Part shown: positions 39,669-50,265 of the stretch, piece after piece | Layout: every line of letters starts with the position of its first letter | Numbering within the stretch: the stretch's first letter is position 1 | From: Pseudomonadota bacterium | Lineage (GTDB): Bacteria; Pseudomonadota; Gammaproteobacteria; Xanthomonadales; Xanthomonadaceae | Length of the DNA: 64,000 nt | Direction: 5' to 3' | NCBI GenBank assembly: GCA_018242365.1 | Contig: JAFECB010000023.1 | Location: 162,499 to 226,498 of the forward strand | Made by a program: the position numbers and the translations under genes | The notes under the pieces: generated by a model | Databases searched by the model: none | Seen by the model: the letters and a program-made list of their open reading frames with translations, nothing else | What the model was told of the DNA's origin: nothing

Positions 39669-41981
39669 TCAGGGTATCTGATCCTGCCCCGAGTAGATCG
39701 CCGGATCCTCGATATACGGTTTGCCTGCCTGATACAAGGCCAACCGTGCCTGCATCTCCTTCAGGTTGTCCGGGCCCGCTGCCGACAGACCCTTGGCACT
39801 GTCGACTACCCGCTGCTGCAACTCGACCGCACGCGCATAGTGCCCCACCGATGCTTCGCAGGCGGCGACGGTATCGAGGGCCGAAGGTCCGATCTCGGGA
39901 TGAGCTTCGAGTTTTCTGGAATACACCAAGCCAGCAGCCGGGTCACGCACCCGCTGATCCGACGAAACACATAGATACCAGGCAACATTGTTGATCGCCG
40001 TGGTGTCGTCGCGGTCTGCCGCCTTTCGGCTCAAGGCCAGTCCGCGCGCACGGTCGCCGGGCCCGGTACCCTGGTAATACAGCCAGCTGCCGAATGCGGC
40101 CATCGCATCGTCCGAGTGGGCGGCCATGGCACGCTCCATCCACTTGCGACCACTGGCCTGCTCGCCGTGGCCGATCCGCCCATAGAGCAAAGCAACGCCA
40201 AGATCGATCTGCGATTTCACATCGCCGGCCCGGGCATCCTGGGTCAGCAGCGCGCGGGCGCGTTCCGGATTCTTCGGCATCCCTCGGCCCAGCATGGCCA
40301 GGGACGCAAGTTCGCGGCGCGCTCGCGCGCCGTACTCGTCGCTGGTCGTCAGGCTCTCCAGCATGCTCACGGCTCGCTCGGGGGTTCCGCTCATGCCGGC
40401 ATGGCCGGCTGCCCAAAGATCGGCGAGGAAGAACAGGGCATCTTCGTCACCCTGGACGATCGCAGGAATCAGCCAGTGCTCTGCATTGCTCGGCTTGCCT
40501 TCCTGTACGTCGATCAGGCCACGGTAATACATGGCAAACGTATCCCCGCCATTGGCGGCTTTCTCGAACCATTGCAGCGCTTCCGCTGTAGGTGGCGCAC
40601 TTCCCTGTGCCCGACGCAGTTGCATGGCCAGATGGCGAAGTGCGGTGGGATCGCCCGCACTGGCCGCCCGTTTCAGGAAATCCTCGGATTTCGCCTTGTC
40701 GCGATCTTCGTACCACTGCGACAGGACGAGAAAGCCACGCCCGGTTCCGTTGTTGGCGGGATCCGCCAGCTGCGCCTCGTCGGCTGACGAGAGCACGAAC
40801 GACTTGCCCTTCGCGCGCATGTCCGCCGTGATCAGAATGATCGCTGCCGCTGCATTGCCGGCGTCACGCGCCGCCTGCAGCCGCTGGCGCAGGAACGGCG
40901 GGAGATCCTTGTCTGGATGGACCGCCGTATACAAGTCCGTGTACTCGACTACCGCCTTGTGCTGGGCCATCTGCCGATCCGCCGCATCCAGCAAGGCTTC
41001 GGCGGCTTTTTGATCGGCCTTGACGCCAATGCCTTCTGCATAGGCCATGGCCAGCAACAGCATGGCGTAGCCATGCTTGGCCTCCGCCTGCGGCAACAGG
41101 ATGTCGATCAGGCCATCCGAACACCCCGCATAAGCATGCAATGCACAGACGAACATCCAGGCCTGGGTCGACGTGATGCCCCCCTGTTCGGCGGCTGGGC
41201 GCAATGCTGCACTCTTGGCTTGTGGTGTTTCCGCTGCTGCAGCAGCCGACAGCGCCATGGCATCGACGCTGCGCAGCAAGCCCTGCTTGGCCTCCGCATC
41301 CATGATCGACTTGACGTAGCCCATGCGCAGGTACGGCGTTCCATACGCAGGGCTCTTGCGGTCCAGCGTTTGCAGCGTGTCGATGAAATCGAACGAGAAG
41401 AGCTGCTCCTGCCCCCCGTCACGCGGGGTCGCGGCAACCATCCACGGGAAATAGGGCGTCGGGTGTCGCTGCGAATAGGCCTCGTAGCGGACGGTCATCC
41501 CCGCCGACGCAAACAACGCGATCGCATCCCCCGGGTACACGATCCGCACGGGCTTGGGCCAGGCACCCCTGGTGGCCTGCGCAAACGCATCCTTGGCCAG
41601 CGCCGCAAGCATTGCCGATGCACGTTCAGCCCCTGCGCGATCACCGGTCGCCTCGTCACACAACATCGCCGCACGCTGGATCAGCATCGACACCGGAACG
41701 TCGCGAAGTGCAGTGGCCAGCTCGCTGGCATGTTGCCGACACTTGTCGGCATCCACCGAATCCACCGTATAACCCAGAGTATCGATGACGAGCGCGGCCG
41801 CATTGGCCTTCTCGATCGTGCCGTGCGCGAGGAAATCACTCCACTGGCCAGCGACATCGGGAGCCGCTTGCACCAGCGCTGGTTGCGCTTGTGCTGGCGT
41901 CTGCACCTGCGCCTGGGCCGCAAGCGGTAACGCCGACGCAAGCGCCAGCAGCAGGGTCGAAATCCGGAGGGTTGCTTGCAT
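39669..41981 (-). CDS. Exported Sel1-repeat protein
   Basis: 770 residues. A signal peptide (TLRISTLLLALASALPLAAQ, cut near AQA) is followed by a long all-helical protein. Sel1-like repeats are seen from about residue 300: YAMLLLAMAYAEGIGVKADQ, PTALRHLAMQLRRAQGSAPP, KSQIDLGVALLYGRIGHGEQ and DAMAAFGSWLYYQGTGPGDR, then AINNVAWYLCVSSDQRVRDP. Such repeats bind partner proteins. Its start lies 1 bp after the stop of the DUF3857 protein, so the two are translated together and probably act together in the periplasm. Function unknown. Confidence 0.8.
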   Translation of the reverse strand: MQATLRISTLLLALASALPLAAQAQVQTPAQAQPALVQAAPDVAGQWSDFLAHGTIEKANAAALVIDTLGYTVDSVDADKCRQHASELATALRDVPVSMLIQRAAMLCDEATGDRAGAERASAMLAALAKDAFAQATRGAWPKPVRIVYPGDAIALFASAGMTVRYEAYSQRHPTPYFPWMVAATPRDGGQEQLFSFDFIDTLQTLDRKSPAYGTPYLRMGYVKSIMDAEAKQGLLRSVDAMALSAAAAAETPQAKSAALRPAAEQGGITSTQAWMFVCALHAYAGCSDGLIDILLPQAEAKHGYAMLLLAMAYAEGIGVKADQKAAEALLDAADRQMAQHKAVVEYTDLYTAVHPDKDLPPFLRQRLQAARDAGNAAAAIILITADMRAKGKSFVLSSADEAQLADPANNGTGRGFLVLSQWYEDRDKAKSEDFLKRAASAGDPTALRHLAMQLRRAQGSAPPTAEALQWFEKAANGGDTFAMYYRGLIDVQEGKPSNAEHWLIPAIVQGDEDALFFLADLWAAGHAGMSGTPERAVSMLESLTTSDEYGARARRELASLAMLGRGMPKNPERARALLTQDARAGDVKSQIDLGVALLYGRIGHGEQASGRKWMERAMAAHSDDAMAAFGSWLYYQGTGPGDRARGLALSRKAADRDDTTAINNVAWYLCVSSDQRVRDPAAGLVYSRKLEAHPEIGPSALDTVAACEASVGHYARAVELQQRVVDSAKGLSAAGPDNLKEMQARLALYQAGKPYIEDPAIYSGQDQIP

Positions 41982-41982
41982 C

Positions 41983-44007
41983 TCAATGATCCTTCATCAC
42001 ATCGCGCAGCAGGTTTTGCAGGCGCTCTTCACGACGGGCGGCATCCTCGCTTGCGGGTGCCCGAAAGATGAACCCCGTGTGCAGGGATTCACGCACCTTG
42101 CGCAGCGCATCCAGGTGGGCTGCCACGTCAGCCGGCTGCACTTCACGTGCCGAAACGGTGATCTCCGACACCAGCCTGACTCGATCATTCTCCGGATCGA
42201 TCACGCGCCGATACGTGAACTCAGCTGCGTCCACATGCGAATCCTCGTGCTCGAATCGGGCGCTCCAGCCAGCTGGCGCACTCACCGTCACCTCATCGAG
42301 GTAGTGCCCAGGCACCGCGAAACCCAATGGCCCATGTCGCTCGGTGCGGGTCGGCAAGGTGGAAATGCCGGCCACGGTGCGGGCATCAACTCCAAGCGTC
42401 CGCATGCTGCCTTCCGTTTTCCACGGCGAGGCGAGCAGATAGGACTCCCGGATCGTGACCAGATTGCGCTCGCGATCATCCTCCACCGCCAGCGGGGCGG
42501 ATGACGCAACCTGGCCGTACAACTTGCCGTAGTACTCGCGATAACCCCGTGCAAGATCCTCGGCCCGCTGCTGATCCAGCTTCAGCCTTACGCTGTCCGC
42601 GTACACCCCGCGGTACTCGGTTTCCACCACCAACCGCATCTTGTCGCCTTCGACGGTGAAGTGTTCGTGTGCCTCGACCGCGGTGGACACCTGCGGCGGC
42701 GGCAGGATTTCCTCGGTCGCACCTTGCCCGGCGACCACCGGCAACACATTGCCGTATCGCGACAGATCGCCCTGCCGAGGCGTTCCTCCCTGCAGGCGCA
42801 GGGTGGGATCGACGAACACCGTGGCACCATCGACCACCGCGCGCACGATCACATGGTTGAACAAATCGGCTGCTGGCACGAAATTGCGCACACTGCGACC
42901 GCGGTCGGTATCCACCAAGGCCGGCACGGCCTGGACACCCAAGCGGCCCAGCAGGGTGACGAGCAGCCACGCCTTGTCCTTGCAGTCGCCGAAGTGCCGT
43001 TGCCACACCAGTGCCGGCTCGCGCGGACGATGCGAGCTGGTTCCGGTCTCCACGCCGAAGTAGCGCACCTCGTCCTGCACCGCACGCAACGCGGCCTGCA
43101 GCTTTGCGCTCGCTGTCGGCAACTGCTTCCACTGGGCAATGCGCAACTCCAGATCGTCAGGCAGCTTCACCGTGCTGCGATCCGGATACAAGGGCAGCGC
43201 CCAGGCCACCACGTCGGCCCAACTGCGCTGCGGCGCGAACTGCACCAGCGGATATGGTTGATACCAGACCGGATAGTCGCCTTCGTCCAGCAGCCGTGCG
43301 ACACGGCTTGCCGCGATCTCGACCTGGGTCGCATCACCGGAATTGCTGATCGTGGGCTCCGGCGCGCCGTTTTCGCGATGCACGCGGACCACGGTTCCCG
43401 CGGGATACAGCACACGCAAGCGCAGATCGAGTATCGGATGGCCGATCGCAAGTCGGGTTTGCTCCGAGGTCTCCCCGGCAAGGATCGGATTGCTGCCGAC
43501 GATGCTGTAGCTGACCCGGATCACATCCCCAACCCGCACGTCCTCGATGACGATCAGCGCGGTCACGGTGCCGTCGGAGATTTCCTGTTCGAATTGCTGC
43601 TCGCGGCGCGCGATGGTGATCTCGCCCGGCTTCAAGCGCGAATGCCACTGCCCGTTGCGAAACAGTTCGACCCGATGCAGAACCAGTTTCTGGTATTCGG
43701 GATTGAACTCGACATCGACACGTCCGGCCTCGCCAAGATTGCCCTGCGAACGCGGCTCGTAGATGTAATCGACGTAAGCAATGTCCTGACCGGGGCGTCG
43801 ATCGACCTGTCGGTCGAAACGCCAGTACCGCCATTGGTCGTCATTGGCACCTGGTGCGTCGGCCGGCCAGGTTGTCTGCGGGGCACGCTCGACGACGAAA
43901 GACGGTGCCGGGCCGGTGCTGAAACTGAAGCCACCATTGCTGAAGGTTTCGGCCCGTGCAGGCGCAAGCACCAACAGACACATGAAAAAAGCAAGAATGA
44001 GCCGCAT
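41983..44007 (-). CDS. Periplasmic DUF3857-transglutaminase-like protein
   Basis: 674 residues. A signal peptide (LILAFFMCLLVLAPARA, cut before ETF) is followed by a DUF3857 beta-rich domain (about 60-260) and a transglutaminase-like core: the cysteine in LVWQRHFGDCKDKAWLLVTL, the histidine in LFNHVIVRAVVDG and the aspartate in TVFVDPTLRLQ make a complete papain-like triad. A C-terminal beta domain follows (about 440-640). The family is common but its substrate is not known. AAGGAA precedes the ATG at 44007. Coupled to the Sel1 protein. Confidence 0.85.
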   Translation of the reverse strand: MRLILAFFMCLLVLAPARAETFSNGGFSFSTGPAPSFVVERAPQTTWPADAPGANDDQWRYWRFDRQVDRRPGQDIAYVDYIYEPRSQGNLGEAGRVDVEFNPEYQKLVLHRVELFRNGQWHSRLKPGEITIARREQQFEQEISDGTVTALIVIEDVRVGDVIRVSYSIVGSNPILAGETSEQTRLAIGHPILDLRLRVLYPAGTVVRVHRENGAPEPTISNSGDATQVEIAASRVARLLDEGDYPVWYQPYPLVQFAPQRSWADVVAWALPLYPDRSTVKLPDDLELRIAQWKQLPTASAKLQAALRAVQDEVRYFGVETGTSSHRPREPALVWQRHFGDCKDKAWLLVTLLGRLGVQAVPALVDTDRGRSVRNFVPAADLFNHVIVRAVVDGATVFVDPTLRLQGGTPRQGDLSRYGNVLPVVAGQGATEEILPPPQVSTAVEAHEHFTVEGDKMRLVVETEYRGVYADSVRLKLDQQRAEDLARGYREYYGKLYGQVASSAPLAVEDDRERNLVTIRESYLLASPWKTEGSMRTLGVDARTVAGISTLPTRTERHGPLGFAVPGHYLDEVTVSAPAGWSARFEHEDSHVDAAEFTYRRVIDPENDRVRLVSEITVSAREVQPADVAAHLDALRKVRESLHTGFIFRAPASEDAARREERLQNLLRDVMKDH

Positions 44008-44028
44008 GGTGTTCCTTGTTTCCAGCTA

Positions 44029-45213
44029 TCAGTCCAACGAAGCACGCGCTTCCAGCGCCGCCACCGCCGGCAGCACCTTGCCTTCGAGGAATTCGAGGAA
44101 GGCACCACCGCCGGTGGAAATGTAGGACACCTCACCGGCAATGCCGAATTTGTCCACCGCTGCCAGGGTGTCGCCACCGCCGGCAATGGAGAACGCGTTG
44201 GAGGCGGAAATCGCGCGCGCCACCGCTTCGGTGCCAGCAGCGAAGGCATCGAACTCGAACACACCGACCGGGCCGTTCCAGACCATGGTGCCGGCCTTGG
44301 CGATCATCTCGGCATAGCGGGCCGCGGTCTGCGGGCCGATGTCGAGAATCATGTCGCCTTCACCCACCGCATCCACCGGCTTGACCGTGGCGGGCGCATC
44401 GGCGGCGAAGGCCGGGGCCACCACCACGTCCACCGGCAGCGGGATCTGCGCGCCGCGCGCGTTGGCACTGGCTTCGATGGCCTTGGCGGTCTCGATCAAG
44501 TCCATTTCCACCAGCGACTTGCCGACGGCGTGGCCTTGCGCAGCGAGGAAGGTATTTGCAATCCCGCCACCGACGATCAACTGATCGACCTTGTCCACCA
44601 GGCTGCCGAGCAGTTCGAGCTTGGTCGAGACCTTGCTGCCGGCAACGATCGCCAGCAGCGGCCGCGCCGGGTTGGCCAGCGCCTTGTCGAGCGCATCCAG
44701 TTCGGCCATCAGCAACGGTCCGCCACAGGCGATGGGCGCGAAGCGGATCACGCCGTGGGTCGAGGCCTGCGCGCGATGTGCGGTGCCGAAGGCATCCATC
44801 ACGAACACATCGCACAACGCGGCGTATTTCTTCGACAAGGCTTCGTCATCGGCCTTCTCGCCGACATTCATCCGGCAGTTTTCCAGCAGCACGATCTGGC
44901 CGGGTGCGACGGCGACGCCATCCACCCAGTCCTTCACCAGCGGCACCTCGCAGCCCAGCAACGCGGACAGCCGCGCCGCCACCGGTGCCAGTGAATCGGT
45001 CGCGCTCCACACGCCTTCCTTGGGCCGACCCAGATGCGAGGTCACCAGCACCGCCGCGCCCTGTTCCAGTGCCAGCCGCAAGGTCGGCAGCGAGGCCAGG
45101 ATGCGCTGCTCGGAGGTGATCCGACCGGCTTCGTCGATCGGCACATTGAGGTCTTGCCGAATCAGCACCCGCTTGCCGGCAAGGTCGAGATCGGTCATGC
45201 GCTGGATGGCCAT
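44029..45213 (-). CDS. pgk: Phosphoglycerate kinase
   Basis: 394 residues. [45 protein letters not shown], and the nucleotide-binding block with [10 protein letters not shown] and [20 protein letters not shown] mark a full PGK, ending [20 protein letters not shown]. Transfers phosphate from 1,3-bisphosphoglycerate to ADP. The open frame continues for 68 codons upstream without conserved sequence; the ATG at 45213 ([11 protein letters not shown]) was chosen. It is 21 bp before the DUF3857 gene on the same strand, so read-through from pgk into that pair is possible. Confidence 0.96.
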   Translation of the reverse strand: MAIQRMTDLDLAGKRVLIRQDLNVPIDEAGRITSEQRILASLPTLRLALEQGAAVLVTSHLGRPKEGVWSATDSLAPVAARLSALLGCEVPLVKDWVDGVAVAPGQIVLLENCRMNVGEKADDEALSKKYAALCDVFVMDAFGTAHRAQASTHGVIRFAPIACGGPLLMAELDALDKALANPARPLLAIVAGSKVSTKLELLGSLVDKVDQLIVGGGIANTFLAAQGHAVGKSLVEMDLIETAKAIEASANARGAQIPLPVDVVVAPAFAADAPATVKPVDAVGEGDMILDIGPQTAARYAEMIAKAGTMVWNGPVGVFEFDAFAAGTEAVARAISASNAFSIAGGGDTLAAVDKFGIAGEVSYISTGGGAFLEFLEGKVLPAVAALEARASLD

Positions 45214-45304
45214 GGGGAAGGCTCCGGGACAAAGATGCGCATTGTCGCGTCCACGGCCTTCCGGTTCAAACGCCGGTGCCGTGGCCTCGCCGTCCCGCCG
45301 CCGA

Positions 45305-46978
45305 TCAACTACTGGCGCGATCACGGCCACCGCTCTTGGCACGGTACAAGGCATCATCCGCGCGCTTGAGCAGGGCATCGACGTCGACATCCCCCGGCTC
45401 GCGTGCGGCAACACCAATGCTCACGGTCAGCCGCCCGCTCGGGGTGTCGTCATGGGAAATATCGGCCTCGCGCACGCGCGCGCACACCCGATTGGCTGCC
45501 TGCATCGCCTGCCGCAGCGAGCAGTCCGGCATCAACACGGTGAATTCCTCACCCCCTGGTCGCGCCAGCACATCGCCGGAACGGAACAACGCACTACGCA
45601 CGGCACCGGCGAAACGGCGCAGGGCAACGTCACCCTCGGCGTGGCCATAGAGATCGTTGTAGCGCTTGAAATGATCGATATCCAGCGCCAGCACCGCCAG
45701 CGGCTGGCTGTCCGGATCGGCCCAGACCCGGTCACAAGCTTCGCGGAATCCGCGGTAGTTCAAGGTGCCGGTCAAGGCATCGGTCCGGCTTTGCAGGCTG
45801 AGTTCGGTGACGGCCAAGTTGAGCGATTCGGTCCGTTCGGCGATCACCTGTTCACGCTCGCCCAGTACCTGCTGGACCTGGGCGTAGGCCGCGTTCATGC
45901 GCGCGCCGAGCTCCTCGATGCCTTGCGCCAGCGGCTCCAGTTCACCCGGCAATCGCCCCATCTTTCGTGCATCCATGCGCCCGCCCAGCACGTAACCGCG
46001 CAGGCCTTGCAACAGTGCGTCGATGCTGCGCTTCAACGTGCGCCACTGCAGTCCAAGCATGCCGACCACGCAAAGCATGGTCACGGTCAGCAAGCCAAGC
46101 AGCAGCAGGATGCGCGGCAACAAGGGCGCAAGCATCTGCTGCCGCGGCGCAACCAGCGCCAGCACCCAACCATTGCGCATGCGTACCGCCTTCACGTACG
46201 CCGAAGCACCGGATTTCAGCAATCCAGTCAACTCGACTTCGCGTGCAGGCTGGTCCATCGCGGTGGCAACGCGCGCCAAGGATGCACCCACAGTCCCGGC
46301 ATTTTCCAGGGCATGGAACCGCAGTCCACGGCTGGCAAACGTCACCCGATTTTCGCGATCGACCAGCAGCAATTCCCACTGACTACGCGCCGCGCTTTCG
46401 GCGCTTTGTCGCATCAGGCTCTCTACCGGTATCGCAGCCAGCAATGCGCCCTTGAACTCGGAACCTCGCAGGATCGGGGCAGAAACGCCAACGACAACCT
46501 CGTCGCCATAGGCGATCCTGCGATAGACATTGGTGATGAAGGGCTGGTAGCGCGTGCGTGCAGCGATAAACCATGCCTCGCCTTCGCCGATGTGTGGAAT
46601 CTGCAGCATCTGCCTGCCGCGGGCGTCCTGCGCGACGACTACGCTGCCTTTCGCATCCACCCACAGGATGCGAATCATCGCCGGATAGGCTTTTAGTACA
46701 TTGGCCAGTCTGACGCCGCCCGTATCCGGGTTATCAGCGATCGACTCCGCCAACAGCCGCACCGCCGCCTGCTGCGATTCGAGGAAGTCATCGATCAAAC
46801 CCGCATTGAGACGCACGCTGGCATCCAGCGAATCGCTCAGATTCTGGTGGTCACGCCGCCACTGACTGACCAGCAGCGCCACACTGAACAGGATCGCCGG
46901 CAACAGTGCAGCCATCGCCAGCCCCAGCGCGAGGCGGCGGCGCAAGCTCCAGACCTTGTTGTCGACTGCTGCAGCCAC
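45305..46978 (-). CDS. Membrane-bound dCACHE-HAMP-like-GGDEF diguanylate cyclase
   Basis: 557 residues. A membrane helix (about 12-38, [20 protein letters not shown]) and a second one (about 275-303, [20 protein letters not shown]) enclose a periplasmic double-cache sensor ([20 protein letters not shown] ... [20 protein letters not shown]). A linker helix ([20 protein letters not shown]) leads to the GGDEF domain with an active loop [10 protein letters not shown] and [17 protein letters not shown]. It should make cyclic di-GMP in response to a small periplasmic ligand. The start is a GTG at 46978 with only a weak ribosome site, so the N-terminus is not certain. Confidence 0.92.
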   Translation of the reverse strand: MAAAVDNKVWSLRRRLALGLAMAALLPAILFSVALLVSQWRRDHQNLSDSLDASVRLNAGLIDDFLESQQAAVRLLAESIADNPDTGGVRLANVLKAYPAMIRILWVDAKGSVVVAQDARGRQMLQIPHIGEGEAWFIAARTRYQPFITNVYRRIAYGDEVVVGVSAPILRGSEFKGALLAAIPVESLMRQSAESAARSQWELLLVDRENRVTFASRGLRFHALENAGTVGASLARVATAMDQPAREVELTGLLKSGASAYVKAVRMRNGWVLALVAPRQQMLAPLLPRILLLLGLLTVTMLCVVGMLGLQWRTLKRSIDALLQGLRGYVLGGRMDARKMGRLPGELEPLAQGIEELGARMNAAYAQVQQVLGEREQVIAERTESLNLAVTELSLQSRTDALTGTLNYRGFREACDRVWADPDSQPLAVLALDIDHFKRYNDLYGHAEGDVALRRFAGAVRSALFRSGDVLARPGGEEFTVLMPDCSLRQAMQAANRVCARVREADISHDDTPSGRLTVSIGVAAREPGDVDVDALLKRADDALYRAKSGGRDRASS

Positions 46979-47037
46979 GACCCACGCCCATCAAACGAAC
47001 ACGTCCATCACACACTCACGCCATCATTTTGATCCAG

Positions 47038-47051
47038 TTGATCCAGGTCAA
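47038..47051 (+). promoter_or_regulatory. FNR/Anr-like box
   Basis: TTGATCCAGGTCAA matches the FNR/Anr consensus TTGAT-N4-ATCAA at nine of ten fixed positions, and a further TTGAT lies 9 bp upstream. The centre is 50 bp before the ATG at 47095, a position suited to activation of the CopD-like gene. Confidence 0.5.
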
Positions 47052-47094
47052 CTCGCGCCCGGACACGCCCTGAATGGCTGCGTATGCTGCAGCC

Positions 47095-47532
47095 ATGGCC
47101 CAATGGTACCCGCTGATCCTGTTGCTGCACCTGTCCTGCGCCATCATTTTCGTCGGCGCGGTGTGTTTCGAGGTGCTGGTGCTGGAGTCGTTCCACGCCC
47201 ATTTCGACGCCGACACCATGGCGCGGATCGAGCAGGCGGTCATGGCCCGAGTCCGCCGCTTCATGCCGGTGGTGGTGGCGCTGCTGTTCCTGAGCGGGTT
47301 TGCCCTGTTCGACATCCGCTGCAACGGGTTCACCTGCCTCGGCACGCCATTCGGCTGGCTGCTGTCGCTGAAGGTGTTGCTGGCGTTCAGTGTGCTCGGC
47401 GTGTTCGTGACCTCGGTTCGCGCCGGGCTGCGCGGCACGATGGACCCATGCCGGTTCCGCCACACCCACCGGATCGTGCTGGGCCTGATGATCGGGATCG
47501 TGATCCTAGCCAAGCTCATGTTCTACGCATGA
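47095..47532 (+). CDS. CopD-like four-helix membrane protein
   Basis: 145 residues with four hydrophobic segments (about 4-27, 53-70, 80-106, 125-144). The pattern PLILLLHLSCAIIFVGAVCF and VRRFMPVVVALLFLSGFALF, ending RIVLGLMIGIVILAKLMFYA, with conserved histidines in helix 1 and before helix 4, is that of the CopD/HemJ-like family of heme-linked membrane proteins. Function not established. The first ATG of the frame is at 47074; I chose 47095 because it gives the normal short N-terminus, but the choice is open. Confidence 0.7.
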   Translation: MAQWYPLILLLHLSCAIIFVGAVCFEVLVLESFHAHFDADTMARIEQAVMARVRRFMPVVVALLFLSGFALFDIRCNGFTCLGTPFGWLLSLKVLLAFSVLGVFVTSVRAGLRGTMDPCRFRHTHRIVLGLMIGIVILAKLMFYA

Positions 47533-47601
47533 GCTTGCGCCGGGCACCGGCGACCTGCGGACGCCATCGCTTATAATCGTGCATCCACGAAGCTGTACCA
47601 C

Positions 47602-47928
47602 ATGACCCACGTCGTCACCGAAAACTGCATCAACTGCAAGCACACCGACTGCGTCGAAGTGTGCCCGGTCGATTGCTTCCACGAAGGCCCGAACTTCCTG
47701 GTCATCGATCCGGAAAGCTGCATCGACTGCACGCTCTGCGTCGCCGAGTGCCCGGTCGGGGCGATCTTCGCCGAGGACGACGTGCCCGCGGGGCAGGAAC
47801 ATTTCCTCGGCATCAATGCCGAACTCTCGCCGTTGTGGCCGGTGCTGACCCACAAGAAGCCCGCTCTGGAAGACGCCGCCGAGTGGGATGGCAAGACCGG
47901 CAAGCTGGCCCTGCTGCGCCGCGAGTAA
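47602..47928 (+). CDS. fdxA: Seven-iron ferredoxin
   Basis: 108 residues. The first cluster motif [17 protein letters not shown] binds a 3Fe-4S cluster and part of the second; [12 protein letters not shown] completes the 4Fe-4S site. Length and the C-terminal tail ([20 protein letters not shown]) match FdxA of Azotobacter type. It is a cytosolic one-electron carrier. It follows the CopD-like gene by 69 bp on the same strand and could share its promoter. Confidence 0.95.
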   Translation: MTHVVTENCINCKHTDCVEVCPVDCFHEGPNFLVIDPESCIDCTLCVAECPVGAIFAEDDVPAGQEHFLGINAELSPLWPVLTHKKPALEDAAEWDGKTGKLALLRRE

Positions 47929-47953
47929 GCGCCGGCCGCAGCGCACACCGACG

Positions 47954-48442
47954 TCATTTCAACGAAAGCGCGTGTGCGACGAACTGGTCGATGGCGATTT
48001 CGGTGCCCTGGTAGAACCCGGAAGTCTTGTTGGTCTCGAAATCGACTTCATTGCGATGCAGCGCAGTGAACACGTAGCGGGTGCCGCTGCCTTCGGCCTG
48101 CATCGTCATGATCGCGGTGATCGGGATGTCGTCGAACACCGCCGGGCGATAGTCCGGAAACAGCATCGAGGTCCACACCAGCCGCTGCATCGGCTCCACC
48201 ACGAGAATGCAGCCGAGGTTGGGTGACACCTCCCCATCCGTCAACGCGATGTCGATGCGGATCATGCCGCCCGGCCGCAGGTCGATCTCGGCATCTGCCA
48301 CGCGACCCCACTGCCGGGGCATGTACCAGGCCTGCAGGTGCTCGGCCTTGGTCAGGGCCTCCCAGACCAGATGCACCGGCGCATCGATGTAGCGTTCGAT
48401 GGCGAAATCCCGTCTTGGGTCGAGCGTGATTTGCGTGCTCAT
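47954..48442 (-). CDS. SRPBCC/AHSA1-like protein
   Basis: 162 residues. DFAIERYIDAPVHLVWEALT, then AWYMPRQWGRVADAEIDLRP with GGMIRIDI, and the long C-terminal helix (GTEIAIDQFVAHALSLK) give the SRPBCC fold of the Aha1-like (AHSA1) family, which binds hydrophobic ligands in a deep cavity. It overlaps the ArsR gene by 4 bp (ATGA), a very common pairing; the ligand and its role in regulation are unknown. ATG at 48442 chosen because the extension upstream belongs to the neighbour. Confidence 0.9.
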   Translation of the reverse strand: MSTQITLDPRRDFAIERYIDAPVHLVWEALTKAEHLQAWYMPRQWGRVADAEIDLRPGGMIRIDIALTDGEVSPNLGCILVVEPMQRLVWTSMLFPDYRPAVFDDIPITAIMTMQAEGSGTRYVFTALHRNEVDFETNKTSGFYQGTEIAIDQFVAHALSLK

Positions 48443-48780
48443 GCTTGCGTCTCCCGTTGCTTGAGTTGATGGACGTACTGGTCGAACCGATCCAGCCGCG
48501 CCTCCCATTCCTGTCGCCGCTGGCTGAGCCAGTCCTCGGCCACCTTGAAGCGCTCGGGTGCCAGCTCGAAGGTACGCACGCGCCCGTGTTTCTTCGAGCG
48601 CACCAGCCGGCTCTTCTCGAGGATGGACAGGTGTTGCACGAACGACGGCAGTTGCATGTCGAACGGTGCCGCCAGCTCGCTGACGCTGGCCGGCCCGCGC
48701 GAGAGCCGCTCGACGACCCGCCGCCGGGTCGGATTGGACAGGGCGAGGAAAACGGCATCGGTGGCAGAGGCGCGCGGCAT
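48439..48780 (-). CDS. ArsR-family transcriptional regulator
   Basis: 113 residues. ATDAVFLALSNPTRRRVVER, then VSELAAPFDMQLPSFVQHLS and LEKSRLVRSKKHGRVRTFEL, is a complete winged helix-turn-helix of the ArsR type. No metal-binding cysteine motif (ELCVCDL) is seen, so it is one of the ArsR-like regulators paired with SRPBCC proteins. The ATG at 48780 gives the usual start; an ATG at 48795 is also in frame. A perfect dyad 69 bp upstream is its likely operator. Confidence 0.9.
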   Translation of the reverse strand: MPRASATDAVFLALSNPTRRRVVERLSRGPASVSELAAPFDMQLPSFVQHLSILEKSRLVRSKKHGRVRTFELAPERFKVAEDWLSQRRQEWEARLDRFDQYVHQLKQRETQA

Positions 48781-48848
48781 TCGCAGGGGTCCCATGGCAT
48801 GGCCGGAGTGGCTGGCAGATGCATCCTGGGGCAATTTTATACTTTTGT

Positions 48849-48866
48849 AAATACCTAAGTATTTAG
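48849..48866. promoter_or_regulatory. Probable ArsR operator (7-4-7 perfect dyad)
   Basis: TAAATAC-CTAA-GTATTTA is a perfect inverted repeat in an AT-rich island just upstream of the ArsR-SRPBCC operon, overlapping TATAAA-like promoter sequence on the minus strand. This size and position fit an autoregulating ArsR dimer. Confidence 0.7.
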
Positions 48867-49103
48867 CCGCATCACGCGCGGCCGCAAGACGCACGCTAAC
48901 CAAGCGTCATGCCAGCGAACGCTGGCATTCATCTTTTCCCGAAGCATCAACAGCAAGGGCACGATGGGTCGGACAGACATGCGTCTGTCAGACGCGGCCT
49001 GCTTGTTCAGGAATGAAGGGGGGCGGCTTGCGCCGGGATGACAAGCAAAGCCTGCTCATTGATGCCCTTGGTCAACTCTCCCGGCTGAGCGCAGCGCACC
49101 AAC
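48867..49103. other. Gene-free stretch with dispersed-repeat hairpins
   Basis: No protein gene can be supported here. ATGCCAGC-GAAC-GCTGGCAT (48909-48928) is an 8-bp hairpin followed on the plus strand by TTCATCTTTT, of the class of small dispersed repeats found between xanthomonad genes. GACAGACATGCGTCTGTC (48973-48990) is a second hairpin. A degenerate GGAATGA...GGGATGA repeat-like text lies near 49010-49040. Confidence 0.55.
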
Positions 49104-49126
49104 GAAAAACGCCCCTTGCGGGGCGT
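49104..49126 (-). terminator. Intrinsic terminator of gap
   Basis: On the minus strand, 48 bases past the gap stop, ACGCCCC-GC-AA-GGGGCGT forms a 7-8-bp GC stem followed directly by TTTTT. Confidence 0.85.
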
Positions 49127-49174
49127 CGTCCGAAACGTCGATCACGTGCTGGATCAGCCACGCGCCGCGTTCAA

Positions 49175-50260
<1,086 letters not shown>

Positions 50261-50265
50261 TCACG

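Noticed and set aside
45214..45417. 68-codon N-terminal extension of phosphoglycerate kinase
   Set aside because: It overlaps the end of the diguanylate cyclase gene, has no conserved sequence, and the family start is at 45213.
48796..48903. N-terminal extension of the ArsR regulator
   Set aside because: The extension would translate the AT-rich operator dyad and promoter; the family start is near 48780.
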